A stretch of 64,000 nucleotides of DNA from Terriglobales bacterium (GTDB lineage: Bacteria; Acidobacteriota; Terriglobia; Terriglobales; Acidobacteriaceae): assembly GCA_025462725.1 (NCBI GenBank), contig JAOAPE010000012.1, positions 124,001 to 188,000 on the forward strand, read 5' to 3'. The notes under the pieces were generated by a model that saw only the letters and a list, made by a program, of their open reading frames with translations, ran no database searches and was not told where the DNA came from. Shown in pieces: positions 25,310 through 34,544 of this stretch; the stretch's first letter is position 1, and each line of letters begins with the position of its first letter. The position numbers were made by a program, and so were the translations under genes.

Positions 25310-25741
25310 ATGCCTTTATCACAAATGGCTACGAGCGCTGTCGCAAACCGATTGCCTAAGGTGATCAATCCGAAAGTTCACGCTGTGATCGATTACGCCA
25401 TGGCAGGCACGTTTTTCGCGTTAGGCGCTTTTTTCTGGCGCAATAATAAGCGTGCTGCAGTTGGGGCCATGCTCTGCGGAGCAGCCACTGCTGCCACCTC
25501 CATGCTTACTGATTATCCGGGCGGAGTGAAGCGCGTCATCAGCTTTGAAACGCACGGCAAGATTGACGCCGGACTCGCGGGCCTCACAGCCACAATGCCA
25601 AATTTTCTCGCTTTCGGTGATGAAGAGGAAGCGAAATTCTTCCGCGGTGCGGCCTTGGCCGAGACTGTAGTTACGGGGTTAACGGACTTCGAGGCAAGCA
25701 CTGGCAAAGTGGTGCGCATGCCTTACGAACGCATGGCGTAG
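25310..25741 (+). CDS. Small conserved membrane protein
   Basis: 143 residues from ATG 25310, preceded by GAGGGAACTGGAC. Two hydrophobic segments (AVIDYAMAGTFFALGAFFWR near 29-48 and AAVGAMLCGAATAATSMLTD near 53-73), then a soluble part with a repeated helix pattern ending EASTGKVVRMPYERMA. Family not recognised with certainty; similar short proteins occur in Acidobacteriota. It ends in a strong terminator and stands apart from the ccm operon. Confidence 0.65.
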   Translation: MPLSQMATSAVANRLPKVINPKVHAVIDYAMAGTFFALGAFFWRNNKRAAVGAMLCGAATAATSMLTDYPGGVKRVISFETHGKIDAGLAGLTATMPNFLAFGDEEEAKFFRGAALAETVVTGLTDFEASTGKVVRMPYERMA

Positions 25742-25760
25742 GCAGGAGCACTGCCAAAAC

Positions 25761-25786
25761 AAAGGGCGGCTCAGGCCGCCCTTTTT
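25761..25786. terminator. Strong bidirectional intrinsic terminator
   Basis: AAAGGGCGGC-TCAG-GCCGCCCTTT is a 10-bp perfect stem with four-base loop, followed by T residues on the plus strand and by TTTTGTTTT on the minus strand (the complement of AAAACAAA). It lies between convergent genes ending at 25741 and 25786. Confidence 0.92.
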
Positions 25787-26082
25787 CATGCGATCTTTTT
25801 ATGCTTTCGGTTGCCGTTCTTTGAATTGCGCACTTCCGCCTCTGCTTGATGCCAATGTTCTTCGTGGCGGCCTTCGAGTCGTCCGCCTTCCTCGTACAGT
25901 TCATAGGCGCGCTTGCGCACGTCGTCGAGATCGATGGTCGCATTCCCTTCAATCACCGCATTGCGTGAAGTCGCAATGGTAGCTTCGGCGGTGCTCACCG
26001 GCTCAGAAGTGGTAGGGACAGGTGTCTTGGCTTTCGTTGTTTTTTTCGCAGCGCTGTTGCGGGGCTGTTTGTCGTTTGCCAT
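25786..26082 (-). CDS. DUF2934 domain protein
   Basis: 98 residues. A Lys/Thr/Ala-rich N-terminal half (residues 1-50) resembles histone-tail-like basic sequences. The C-terminal part, VRKRAYELYEEGGRLEGRHE then HWHQAEAEV, is the DUF2934 signature, common as small stand-alone proteins in Acidobacteriota and Proteobacteria. Function unknown. Converges on the small membrane-protein gene with a shared terminator. Confidence 0.85.
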   Translation of the reverse strand: MANDKQPRNSAAKKTTKAKTPVPTTSEPVSTAEATIATSRNAVIEGNATIDLDDVRKRAYELYEEGGRLEGRHEEHWHQAEAEVRNSKNGNRKHKKIA

Positions 26083-26261
26083 ATCATCAACTCCAAAAGT
26101 TAAGCCGCGGGTTCGGAGTGGTTCAGTGATCTGGGTATAAGTGAAACGTAGGCGGGATTATTCCACTCCGCGCTGCCCGCGCTTTTGCTAATACTACCGC
26201 AATGCCCTGCGGAATTCTTGCCCAGCGCCGATTTTTGTCAATGCTGGGGTTAATCTTTTTC

Positions 26262-29200
26262 TCAATGAAAGTCGTGCGATTTTATCTCAGCCTCTGACAC
26301 ATGCAACGGACTCACTTTCTCTGCTTTTACTGAAACTACATTCTCCAGGTTCTGCAGCATCCCTTCGACCAACAGGAATCTTTCGCTGATCACCGTCATC
26401 CGATTCTGGTCGTATATTGCAGGCGTAATGATCACATTTGCGATTCCACTCTCATCTTCCAAGCTCAGAAAGATGAATCCGCTCGCTGTTCCGGGCCGTT
26501 GTCTCGCGATCACCGCGCCGGCCACTCTCACGTACTTTCCATTGCGGACAGTAGGCAACTCATTCGCGCGATATACCTTCGCTTTGTCCAAAACCTCGCG
26601 ATGGTATGTCATCGGATGCGGCCCCACGGTTATTCCTGTGCCGTGAAAGTCGGCAACCAGGCGCTCCTCGGCTGTCATTTGCTCCAATGGCGAAATGCCA
26701 TCCTGTAGATCCAACTCCATCAGTAATGGCCCGGCAGGTTGTGCAACGCGTTCCACTTGCCAGAGGGCATCACGACGGTGAGGCTTTCTCGGTCGCGATG
26801 TACTGCTTTGGTGGGGCAGGGCTTTAGCCGTGCCGTTGTGCTCAGAAGGAATCACGGCTTCAGCTGCTGAGATTCGCCGCGTTGAGTCACAAATCGAATT
26901 CAACGCTCCTATCTGTGCCAGCATTACCAATTCCTTCTTTTGCAACTCCGGGACTCGCCGAGAAAAATCATCGACTGATTCAAATCGTTTATGTGCTCGT
27001 TGATGAACCAAACATTGCGCGACCTCCTTCCGTAATCCCCGGACATACCGCAGTCCCATGCGCAACGCGAACTCGCGTTCTCCTTCCAACGTGCAATTCC
27101 ATTCCGAATGCATCACGTCCACCGGCAGCACACGCAGCCCGTGTCGCTGTGCATCTTTCACGATCGTCGAAGGATGATAAAACCCCATCGGATAATTATT
27201 CAGCAGCGCCGCCGTGAACGCCGCCAGGTAATTGCATTTCAGGTACGCACTCGCGTATGCGATCAGCGCAAAGCTCGCGGCATGCGACTCAGGAAATCCA
27301 TACAGCGCGAATGAGCTGATAAACAAGACAATCTCGTCCTGCGTTTTGCGGTCGATACCATTTACTCCCATGCCCGCCCGCAGTTTTGTTTCGATCTCCT
27401 TCATCTTCTGCTGTGACCGGCGGCTCCCGAGCGCGCGTCGCAATTCCTCAGCTTCGCCTCCGCTGAAGTTCGCGCAGATCATTGCCATGCGCAGCAGCTG
27501 TTCTTGGAACAGGGGAACCCCCAGCGTTCGCGCGAGCACTGGCTCGAGTGAAGGGTGCGGATACTTCACCCCCTCTCGTCCTTGTCGCCGCTTCATATAC
27601 GGATTCACCATCTGCCCTACGATCGGTCCCGGACGTATCAACGCCACCTGCACAACCAAGTCATAAAATTTTTGCGGATAGTTGCGCGGCAGGGAAGCCA
27701 TCTGCGCGCGGCTTTCGATCTGGAACATGCCGACCGTGTCCGCCTTCTGGATTGCCGCATAAGTTTTTGGATCATCCGGCGGCAGATGCGCGAGGTCCAC
27801 GTCTTCGCGATGATGCCTCCCGATCAGCGCGATGGAATCCTCCAGCACCGCCATCATTCCCAATCCAAGCAGATCGACTTTGATGATGCCCAAGTCGGCG
27901 CAGTCATCTTTGTCCCACTGCACCACCACGCGCCCGGGCATACTTGCCGGCTCCAGCGGGACAACGGAATCGAGCTGCCCTTGGCAAATGACCATGCCTC
28001 CCGAGTGCTGTCCTAAATGCCGCGGCAGATCGCGAACTCGGAGACACAGATCCATAAACCGCGCGATTCGCGGATGCCGCAGATCGAAACCGGCTTCGCG
28101 GAAATTTCGCTCCAGCGTGTCCGCGGGATCGCGCCACTCCCACGTGCCCACCAATTTTGATAACCGATCCACCGTTTCTATATCAAAGCCGAGGACTTTT
28201 CCCATCTCCCGCGCCGCTGACCGTCCCCGATACGTGATCACATTCGCCGTCATCGCCGCGCCCATCTTGCCGTATCGCTGATAAACATGCTGGATCACGC
28301 GCTCGCGCTGGTCGCCGCTCGGCAAATCGAGATCGATGTCCGGCCACTCGCCGCGTTCTTCCGAAAGGAATCGCTCGAACAGTAATTCCATCCCTACGGG
28401 ATCGACCGCCGTGATTCCCAACGCATAACAGACCGCGCTATTCGCCGCTGATCCCCGCCCCTGTACCAGGATCCGCTGCTCGCGGCAGAACCGCACGATG
28501 TCCCACACGATGAGGAAATATCCGGCAAGATCGAGTTTCTCGATAAGCCCAAGCTCGCGCTCAACCTGCCGTCGCGCGCGGTCGTAATAAGGACGATAAC
28601 GCTCGCGTGCTCCTTCCTGCGTTCGCGCACGCAGGAATGACATCATCGTCTCGCCCTCAGGCACAGGATATTTTGGAAACTGATATCCCAGATCAGCCAG
28701 CGTGAATTCCAAACGCGACGACAACTCTTCCGTGTTTGCGATCGCTTCCGGAATATCCGCGAATATTTGCGACATCTGCGCCGCGCTGCGCAGGTGCCGT
28801 TCAGCGTTGGGCGTGAGCAAACGACCTGCGGCTTCCAGTTGAGTGTGATGGCGGATACAAGTCAGCGCATCCAGCATCTCGCGTTCCGGTGGCGTCGCAT
28901 AACGCACGCCATTTGTCGCGAGCACGGGAAGGTTGAACTCTCGCGCTAACTGAATCGCAGCCTGATTGCGCGCCTCTTCAGTGCGATCAAAATGCCGCTG
29001 CAATTCCACATAAACATTCTTTTGACCGAAAATGCCGACCAGGTCTCTCACGCATCGGCGCCCTTCATCCATCGCCCCCGCTGCTCCAGAGTTTGCGAAT
29101 CCTCGTTTCAGCGCCGCCGCCAGCGGGCCTTCATCGCCTCCGGTCAGGCAGATGAGCCCGGTGGAATACTCAGCCAGATCTCTATGGCAAACTGCGGACT

Positions 29201-29534
29201 CTCCGGTCATCGTCTTCGATTTCGCGCCCAGCTTCATCCGCGTGATCAGCCGACACAGGTTCTGATATCCCTCACGCGATTGCGCCAGCAGCGGAAAACT
29301 GGACTGCATTCCTGCATCCGCAACCGTTACCTCCGAGCCGATGTGCGCCTTCACTCCCAATTTGTTCGCGGCCATGTGAAAACGTGGAGCGCCGTAAACG
29401 CCATCTCCATCGAGTAATGCCATTGCGGGCATATTCAGATGGGCACACGCCGCCGCCAACGCTTCGGGCTGCGAAGCGCCTTCAAGAAAACTAAATGCTG
29501 AACGCGCGTGAAGTTCGATGTAATTGGTTTTCAT
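26262..29534 (-). CDS. dnaE2: Error-prone DNA polymerase DnaE2 (ImuC)
   Basis: 1090 residues, the normal DnaE2 length. N-terminal PHP domain (YIELHARSAFSFLEGASQPE at residues 5-24), a palm with the catalytic aspartates in WPDIDLDLPSGDQRERV near residue 400, finger motifs (GRGSAANSAVCYALGIT), a helix-hairpin-helix region (SFALYGFPESHAASFALIAY near 770) and a C-terminal OB fold (VRVAGAVIARQRPGTASGF). The enzyme does translesion synthesis across damaged DNA with ImuB. It is the last gene of the imuA-imuB-dnaE2 cassette, 56 bases after imuB. No recognisable SOS box was found at the cassette head, so LexA control is likely but not shown. Confidence 0.95.
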   Translation of the reverse strand: MKTNYIELHARSAFSFLEGASQPEALAAACAHLNMPAMALLDGDGVYGAPRFHMAANKLGVKAHIGSEVTVADAGMQSSFPLLAQSREGYQNLCRLITRMKLGAKSKTMTGESAVCHRDLAEYSTGLICLTGGDEGPLAAALKRGFANSGAAGAMDEGRRCVRDLVGIFGQKNVYVELQRHFDRTEEARNQAAIQLAREFNLPVLATNGVRYATPPEREMLDALTCIRHHTQLEAAGRLLTPNAERHLRSAAQMSQIFADIPEAIANTEELSSRLEFTLADLGYQFPKYPVPEGETMMSFLRARTQEGARERYRPYYDRARRQVERELGLIEKLDLAGYFLIVWDIVRFCREQRILVQGRGSAANSAVCYALGITAVDPVGMELLFERFLSEERGEWPDIDLDLPSGDQRERVIQHVYQRYGKMGAAMTANVITYRGRSAAREMGKVLGFDIETVDRLSKLVGTWEWRDPADTLERNFREAGFDLRHPRIARFMDLCLRVRDLPRHLGQHSGGMVICQGQLDSVVPLEPASMPGRVVVQWDKDDCADLGIIKVDLLGLGMMAVLEDSIALIGRHHREDVDLAHLPPDDPKTYAAIQKADTVGMFQIESRAQMASLPRNYPQKFYDLVVQVALIRPGPIVGQMVNPYMKRRQGREGVKYPHPSLEPVLARTLGVPLFQEQLLRMAMICANFSGGEAEELRRALGSRRSQQKMKEIETKLRAGMGVNGIDRKTQDEIVLFISSFALYGFPESHAASFALIAYASAYLKCNYLAAFTAALLNNYPMGFYHPSTIVKDAQRHGLRVLPVDVMHSEWNCTLEGEREFALRMGLRYVRGLRKEVAQCLVHQRAHKRFESVDDFSRRVPELQKKELVMLAQIGALNSICDSTRRISAAEAVIPSEHNGTAKALPHQSSTSRPRKPHRRDALWQVERVAQPAGPLLMELDLQDGISPLEQMTAEERLVADFHGTGITVGPHPMTYHREVLDKAKVYRANELPTVRNGKYVRVAGAVIARQRPGTASGFIFLSLEDESGIANVIITPAIYDQNRMTVISERFLLVEGMLQNLENVVSVKAEKVSPLHVSEAEIKSHDFH

Positions 29535-29590
29535 GCCGAACGAAAAGGCTATCCGTTTTTATCTTTCTTTGATCTGCGGTTAAGCTTGGT

Positions 29591-31246
29591 TTAGTCGTAA
29601 CTCCCTTCCACGAACCACTCGCCCCTATTCACATCGCGATACACACGCCAGAACATCACATCTGTTTTCTGCCGCACCGCGATGTCCCACTCCTCGCGCG
29701 ACCATGCATATTCGCTCCACCACTCGCCGGAGCTCCGCCACGGCCCCGCAATCGCGACCACATCAGAAAATGCTCTGCTTCCATCCAGCAGCAATCGCGC
29801 AGGCACTCCATTTTGTAATTCCACTTTGACTGCCAGTGCCGGACGAAACATCCGCAACGCATTCGCAACGTGCGGCACAGCCACCTGTGGACGCGAACGT
29901 TCGCTCAGCGCCGTGAAATGCCGCATGAGAAACGAATCGGGTTTATGCGTGTCCACTAGAACCGGCGACCCCACACGCTCGGCGACATTGAAATCAGTGA
30001 GCTTCTTCTTTTCGCGATGGGAATTCTTTCCCAACCCCTGAACTACATTCCGGATTCTCGCTAGCGTAAGCTCGAGTTTCTCCGGCTGCGGCGAGGCAGA
30101 TACGAACAGTCCGCTTTGTGTCGCGCGCGCTGGCGCGGACTCAGCCGTGAGAGATATCTTCTTTACAGGCCATGCCGGCGGACTCGACTGTAGATCCAAT
30201 TGCAGCAACTTCAGAAATACTTTGCTGTCGCGCATAGGTACTGGCAGTCGAATCGTGCGTTCGTGAATCTCTCTACATCTTTCTTCGGTACCTGTTCCTC
30301 TGCTTCTAGGGAATACCTCACCATTCACCACTGAATGCTGAGTGCTAAATGCTGAATGCTGCTTCACCTGCACATCCTCATTCACTTCCAGCGTGAGCCT
30401 CAGCCGTAGTTCATTTGTTGACAGTGCCCTCGCCGACAATCGCGCACATAGCTGTTCCAAGAGTCGCGACAAAATGAATGCCAGCGGTTCCAGCAGATCG
30501 ACTGCATCTTCCAACTCCATGCTCTCTTCAAAATGAAGTTGCGATTGCGCGGGAACCAGCGTGCGCGAAGTCTTTCCCATGGCCATCGCTTGCAGTCGCA
30601 GGCCTTCTTGGCCAAGCCGCTCGGATAATGCTAATGCTGGTAATGCAGCCAGCCCTCGCAGATCGCGCACACCCCAGCGATCGAACGTTTCGAACATCTC
30701 TTCTGAAACCGCGAGCACATCTATGGGCAACGATCCCAGCCGCTCCGCCTCTTTCCCCGGCGGAATTACCGTCACTCCGGGAAAGCCGTGAGCGGCGTGC
30801 ATCGCTGCATCCGGATTCGCAGCCACCGCCACGTTCGCATCGAGTCCCACGTCGGCTGCACGGCGCGACAACTCACGCGCAATGTTCTGCACTGGACCAA
30901 ACAATTGTTCGAGCCCGTGCAGATCCACAAGGATGGTGTCTGCCCGGGTCGATTCCACTTGCGGAGAAAAAGCTTGTCCGCAATCGAGCAGCGCCGCATG
31001 CGCTGACTCCTCTTGCGCGGGGGATCGGGACAGCAATACCACTTCCGGACACGCCTCCGCCTGCACTTTCGTCATCCCCGGTTCGATCCCCGCCAGACGT
31101 GCCTTTTCATTTACGGCGATGACGGCGACTACCGGAGGCGTTCCCGCCAGCACCGCCACGGACTTCTCGCCCAAATCGCAAACATTGCTGTGTCGCACCA
31201 GCGCTTGCACGGAAAATTCCGGAACGTAAACACAAGCAAACGGCAT
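29591..31246 (-). CDS. imuB: Y-family-like protein ImuB of the mutagenic cassette
   Basis: 551 residues from ATG 31244-31246 (MPFACVYVPEFSVQALVRH), four bases after the imuA stop, with AGGA upstream. It has a Y-family polymerase fold, but the positions of the catalytic acidic residues are altered: the N-terminal strand is CVYVPEFSVQA instead of a D-M-D-x-F-F motif, and the second site reads TILVDLHGLEQLF instead of S-x-D-E. This is the known ImuB condition: an inactive polymerase that links ImuA and DnaE2 to the beta clamp. A little-finger region spans about 220-400. A start 11 codons further upstream would overlap imuA. Confidence 0.92.
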   Translation of the reverse strand: MPFACVYVPEFSVQALVRHSNVCDLGEKSVAVLAGTPPVVAVIAVNEKARLAGIEPGMTKVQAEACPEVVLLSRSPAQEESAHAALLDCGQAFSPQVESTRADTILVDLHGLEQLFGPVQNIARELSRRAADVGLDANVAVAANPDAAMHAAHGFPGVTVIPPGKEAERLGSLPIDVLAVSEEMFETFDRWGVRDLRGLAALPALALSERLGQEGLRLQAMAMGKTSRTLVPAQSQLHFEESMELEDAVDLLEPLAFILSRLLEQLCARLSARALSTNELRLRLTLEVNEDVQVKQHSAFSTQHSVVNGEVFPRSRGTGTEERCREIHERTIRLPVPMRDSKVFLKLLQLDLQSSPPAWPVKKISLTAESAPARATQSGLFVSASPQPEKLELTLARIRNVVQGLGKNSHREKKKLTDFNVAERVGSPVLVDTHKPDSFLMRHFTALSERSRPQVAVPHVANALRMFRPALAVKVELQNGVPARLLLDGSRAFSDVVAIAGPWRSSGEWWSEYAWSREEWDIAVRQKTDVMFWRVYRDVNRGEWFVEGSYD

Positions 31247-31250
31247 GCAG

Positions 31251-32129
31251 TCATCCTGCCCACGGCATTTGCGTTTCAAATGCAGAACTCGCGGCCGACG
31301 TTGCCTTGCGCCCGAAGCTCACCACCGATTGCGGCTGTTTGCGCGCACGCGCTACCTCGACATGAATGTCCAGCCCACGCAGCAGATTCGTATGTGTCGG
31401 GGCAGCACAGTTACTCGATCCAGCAGCCGCAAAAAACTCTGGAGAAAACAAATTTGCCCACCTTGCCTGCGCCGCTTTCACTTGCAGCACTAGCGAAGCG
31501 CACGTCTTCGCATAAGGCTCTTCTTCCAACACCACCAGGGCTGTAGGAGTGTTCTCCACGGTTCGACTGAATCGGAACCACGATGTAAGAGGCACCCGCC
31601 TCGCGATCTGCGGCGACAAGTCCCCCAAATCCACCACCACCAACCCGAATCCACCACTCTGCAGAAGCAGGTCAGTGACTTTAAGGGCCTTTTCCAATGC
31701 ACTCAAAGCTGCCGCTCGCAATCCCGAACTGCTTCCGCAACGCACCCACAAGAGGCGACTCAACTCCACTCCTGCCTTCTCCGCCGACGCAGGATGAAAC
31801 GCATCACTGGCATCCACCACTGCGCAGAACTCCGGATGCGATTGGCCCGACACCTGTGCTAGCAACGAAAGCAGTATTGACGTTCGTCCCGAAGAGGCGG
31901 GCCCGCAGATCTCGCTCAGCGCGCCTCGCGGCAATCCGCCAGATTCAGCGCCAGTCTCTCTGGCTATTGCTGCATCCACTTCGCCGATTCCTGTCGAGAA
32001 CAGTTCTATCTTCGGTCTTTCCCGCACGGTCAATGCTGAAGGGATTTTCTTGGCCAGATTGGCTTCTACTTGCGCGCGCACAATTTCAGCGCGGGAAATG
32101 GGGATTGCGAAACCAGAGCGGGACACCAT
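31251..32129 (-). CDS. imuA: ImuA, RecA-like partner of the mutagenic cassette
   Basis: 292 residues, RecA/SulA-like ATPase fold. Core segment GLPRGALSEICGPASSGRTS near residue 80 corresponds to Walker A, but the usual lysine is Arg (SSGRTS). Strand and Walker B-like part: FGLVVVDLGDLSPQIA near 175. First gene of the cassette, so it would carry the promoter; ATG at 32127-32129. ImuA interacts with ImuB in known systems and supports DnaE2-dependent mutagenesis. The upstream region contains no clear GTTC or CTGT-N8-ACAG type LexA site. Confidence 0.9.
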   Translation of the reverse strand: MVSRSGFAIPISRAEIVRAQVEANLAKKIPSALTVRERPKIELFSTGIGEVDAAIARETGAESGGLPRGALSEICGPASSGRTSILLSLLAQVSGQSHPEFCAVVDASDAFHPASAEKAGVELSRLLWVRCGSSSGLRAAALSALEKALKVTDLLLQSGGFGLVVVDLGDLSPQIARRVPLTSWFRFSRTVENTPTALVVLEEEPYAKTCASLVLQVKAAQARWANLFSPEFFAAAGSSNCAAPTHTNLLRGLDIHVEVARARKQPQSVVSFGRKATSAASSAFETQMPWAG

Positions 32130-32314
32130 AAAGCACAGCCTCAGAAGGGAGTAGCAGGCCAGAAGACGCGAAAATTCAGAGACTCACTTTCGCTTTTTCT
32201 TCGCCCACGGAAGTAGGATTCTGCGCTCTCTGGCAGAGGTTGTCAACTGCCCATTTTCAGGGCATTACACGAGTCCCACACTCTCTCCAGCACGCATCCA
32301 AACTGAGTACTTAC

Positions 32315-33268
32315 ATGACCCCATTGAAAGACAAACTCGAAAATGCCCTCAATGAGAGCCGCATCCTCATACTGGGAGCGCAGGTCCTGATCGGCTTCGG
32401 GTTCCGCGCCATCTTCGAGCATGGGTTCTCCAACTTGCCTCCCGAACTGCAGAATGCCAAGGTCGTCTCTCTGGGGCTGATGATCCTCGCATTGGGACTG
32501 CTGGTCTCCCCAGTTCCGTACCATCGCATCGTTGCGGGTGGCGAACTCGAACCTGGACTGCACAGCTTCACGCATCGGATGAGCATGTTTGCGCTGCTCC
32601 CGTTCGCACTAGGTCTGGGGGTTGATCTCTTTGTCGCGGCTTCAAAGGTTCTCCCCGATTCAAGTAGCTGGGCTTTCGGCGTGATCACCGCCGCGATTGC
32701 ACTCTACTTTTGGTATGGATTGGAATATCAGAAGCGCTTGCAAGGCAAAGGAACTAACAATGGCGGAGACAATAAAGGAGAGCACGTGGAACTCAAGGAC
32801 AAAATCAAGGAAGTGCTGATTGAAGCGCGAATGGTCTTGCCGGGTGCACAGGCATTGCTCGGATTTCAATTCATCGTTGTGCTGGTAGACACCTTCGATG
32901 TACTCCCGAGGTCCCTCCAATTGATCCATCTCTGGAGTCTCTTCGCAGTTGCGCTCTGCACCATTCTGTTGATCGCTCCCGCTGCATATCACCGTATCGT
33001 AAATCGCGGAGAGGATTCCGAAGAGTTCTTGCAGTTCGCGCACAGGATCGTTTTGGCAGCAATGGTTCCGCTGGCGATCGGACTCGCCGGCGATTTCCTG
33101 ATAGTGACCTGGGTTGTCACCAAATCCATGAAGATTGCAATCTACACGTCGGCGGCAACACTTGCGCTACTTCTAGGATTTTGGTTCGGGTATATGTGGT
33201 GGGTGCGCAGCACACAGGGCGAGAGTATCGCTATCAGTGGGTCGCATCGAAAGAAGATCGCAGCCTAG
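32315..33268 (+). CDS. Membrane protein with two tandem DUF6328-like domains
   Basis: 317 residues from ATG 32315. Two homologous halves are visible: LKDKLENALNESRILILGAQVLIGF (residues ~4-28) and LKDKIKEVLIEARMVLPGAQALLGF (~165-190), each followed by VSPVPYHRIV or IAPAAYHRIV and a TH-RM/AHRIV helix. Each half has four membrane helices, so eight in total. Single-domain relatives are about 150 residues, so this gene is a fused internal duplication. A TTG 75 bases upstream would extend it with no improvement. Function unknown. Converges with the aminotransferase. Confidence 0.75.
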   Translation: MTPLKDKLENALNESRILILGAQVLIGFGFRAIFEHGFSNLPPELQNAKVVSLGLMILALGLLVSPVPYHRIVAGGELEPGLHSFTHRMSMFALLPFALGLGVDLFVAASKVLPDSSSWAFGVITAAIALYFWYGLEYQKRLQGKGTNNGGDNKGEHVELKDKIKEVLIEARMVLPGAQALLGFQFIVVLVDTFDVLPRSLQLIHLWSLFAVALCTILLIAPAAYHRIVNRGEDSEEFLQFAHRIVLAAMVPLAIGLAGDFLIVTWVVTKSMKIAIYTSAATLALLLGFWFGYMWWVRSTQGESIAISGSHRKKIAA

Positions 33269-33270
33269 TG

Positions 33271-34446
33271 TTACAGGTTCTTCCGCATCGAATCCAAGCC
33301 TGCTTCGATCACTTCCGGCGAAGTCGAGAATGAGAATCGCAGATGTCCCTCGCCGTGTTCTCCAAAGACGACCCCGGGCACTGTGGCCACCTGCGCCGCT
33401 TCGAGTAGATGCTCCGCCGCTCGACGACTGTCGCGATCGATTCGTTTTACATCAGGGAACGCATAAAAGGCTCCTGCGGGCATCGCACAATCTAGTCCCA
33501 ATTCGTTCAGCCCATTCACCATAAGGTCGCGACGCTTTCTGTAAGCAGCGCGCATCTCCGCAAAAAACTCGATCGGAGTTTCCAGTGCCGTCAATGCCGC
33601 CCACTGTGACGGAGTCGAAACGCCATTCGTCGAATAGAGCGTCGTCTTGCGCAAGCCTGTCATCCAAGGCTCTTTTGCGACAACATATCCCACGCGCCAC
33701 CCCGTCATCGAATACGACTTCGAAAGCGTGAATGACGTCAGCGTGCGCTCGAACATATCCGGCAGCGATGCAATGGAGACGTGCTCGCCGTCATACACCA
33801 GGTCTTCATACGCTTCGTCTGCGAATACGATCAAGTCGCGATCACACGCGAATGCGGCCACAGCTTCGGCATCCGTGCGCGTCATGACCTCGCCATTCGG
33901 ATTCTGCGGAGTGTTGTAGTAAATCGCGCGTGTGCGCGCATTCGAATACTTCGCCAGCGTCTCTTTTATCCCGTTCGCACGCGCTTCGGCGGTGGGCACG
34001 AATACTGGCTTTGCTTGCGAGTATGCGATCAGGTCTTTGATCGGCGTCCAATACGGAGAGAACATCAGCACTTCGTCGCCGGGGTTGAGAACGGTTTGGA
34101 ACGACCCGAACAATCCTTGCATTCCGCCGTTCACGACGATGACGTCTTCCATCCGGGCGGGAATATTGTTGCGCTCAGAAACCTTCTTCGCGATCGCCTT
34201 CCGCATTTCCAGAATGCCTGACGACGGCGCATAACGAGTCTTGTTGTCGCGCAGTGCGCGACTCATCGCATCCTTGATGTGGTTCGGCGTCGCCAGATAA
34301 GGTTCGCCGCCTTCAAACTGATGGACTTGTTTTCCCTGGGTGCGCAGATCCATCACTTTGTTTCGGATCTGGACGATGTCAGAAAAGCCGACTTGTTCGA
34401 GGCGGGAGGCTAGACGAAAACTTGCGGAAGTTTGTGATGTGCTCAC
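33271..34446 (-). CDS. Pyridoxal phosphate aminotransferase, class I/II
   Basis: 391 residues, aspartate-aminotransferase superfamily subgroup I. Visible: GGEPYLATPNHIKDAM near 45, VNGGMQGLFGSFQTVLNPGD near 105, PQNPNGEVMTRTDAEAV near 165, ADEAYEDLVYDG near 195 (Asp binding the pyridine N and Tyr), and the Schiff-base lysine in FTLSKSYSMTGWRVGYV near 235. C-terminal LRFSFSTSPEVIEAGL with the substrate-carboxylate Arg. The start is a GTG at 34444-34446. The class cannot fix the donor or acceptor specificity; no biosynthetic partner is adjacent. Confidence 0.92.
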   Translation of the reverse strand: MSTSQTSASFRLASRLEQVGFSDIVQIRNKVMDLRTQGKQVHQFEGGEPYLATPNHIKDAMSRALRDNKTRYAPSSGILEMRKAIAKKVSERNNIPARMEDVIVVNGGMQGLFGSFQTVLNPGDEVLMFSPYWTPIKDLIAYSQAKPVFVPTAEARANGIKETLAKYSNARTRAIYYNTPQNPNGEVMTRTDAEAVAAFACDRDLIVFADEAYEDLVYDGEHVSIASLPDMFERTLTSFTLSKSYSMTGWRVGYVVAKEPWMTGLRKTTLYSTNGVSTPSQWAALTALETPIEFFAEMRAAYRKRRDLMVNGLNELGLDCAMPAGAFYAFPDVKRIDRDSRRAAEHLLEAAQVATVPGVVFGEHGEGHLRFSFSTSPEVIEAGLDSMRKNL

Positions 34447-34544
34447 TTAAGGCGGCTGGTCCTGTCAGTTGGCGTTGAGAACCTTCGAGTATAAACGAAG
34501 ACTCCCAACGCCATCCAACACATTCAGTACGGGTACTGCGACAA

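Noticed and set aside
32130-32314. SOS/LexA box upstream of imuA
   Set aside because: No convincing symmetric site of a known LexA type could be found, so control by LexA is left as inference.
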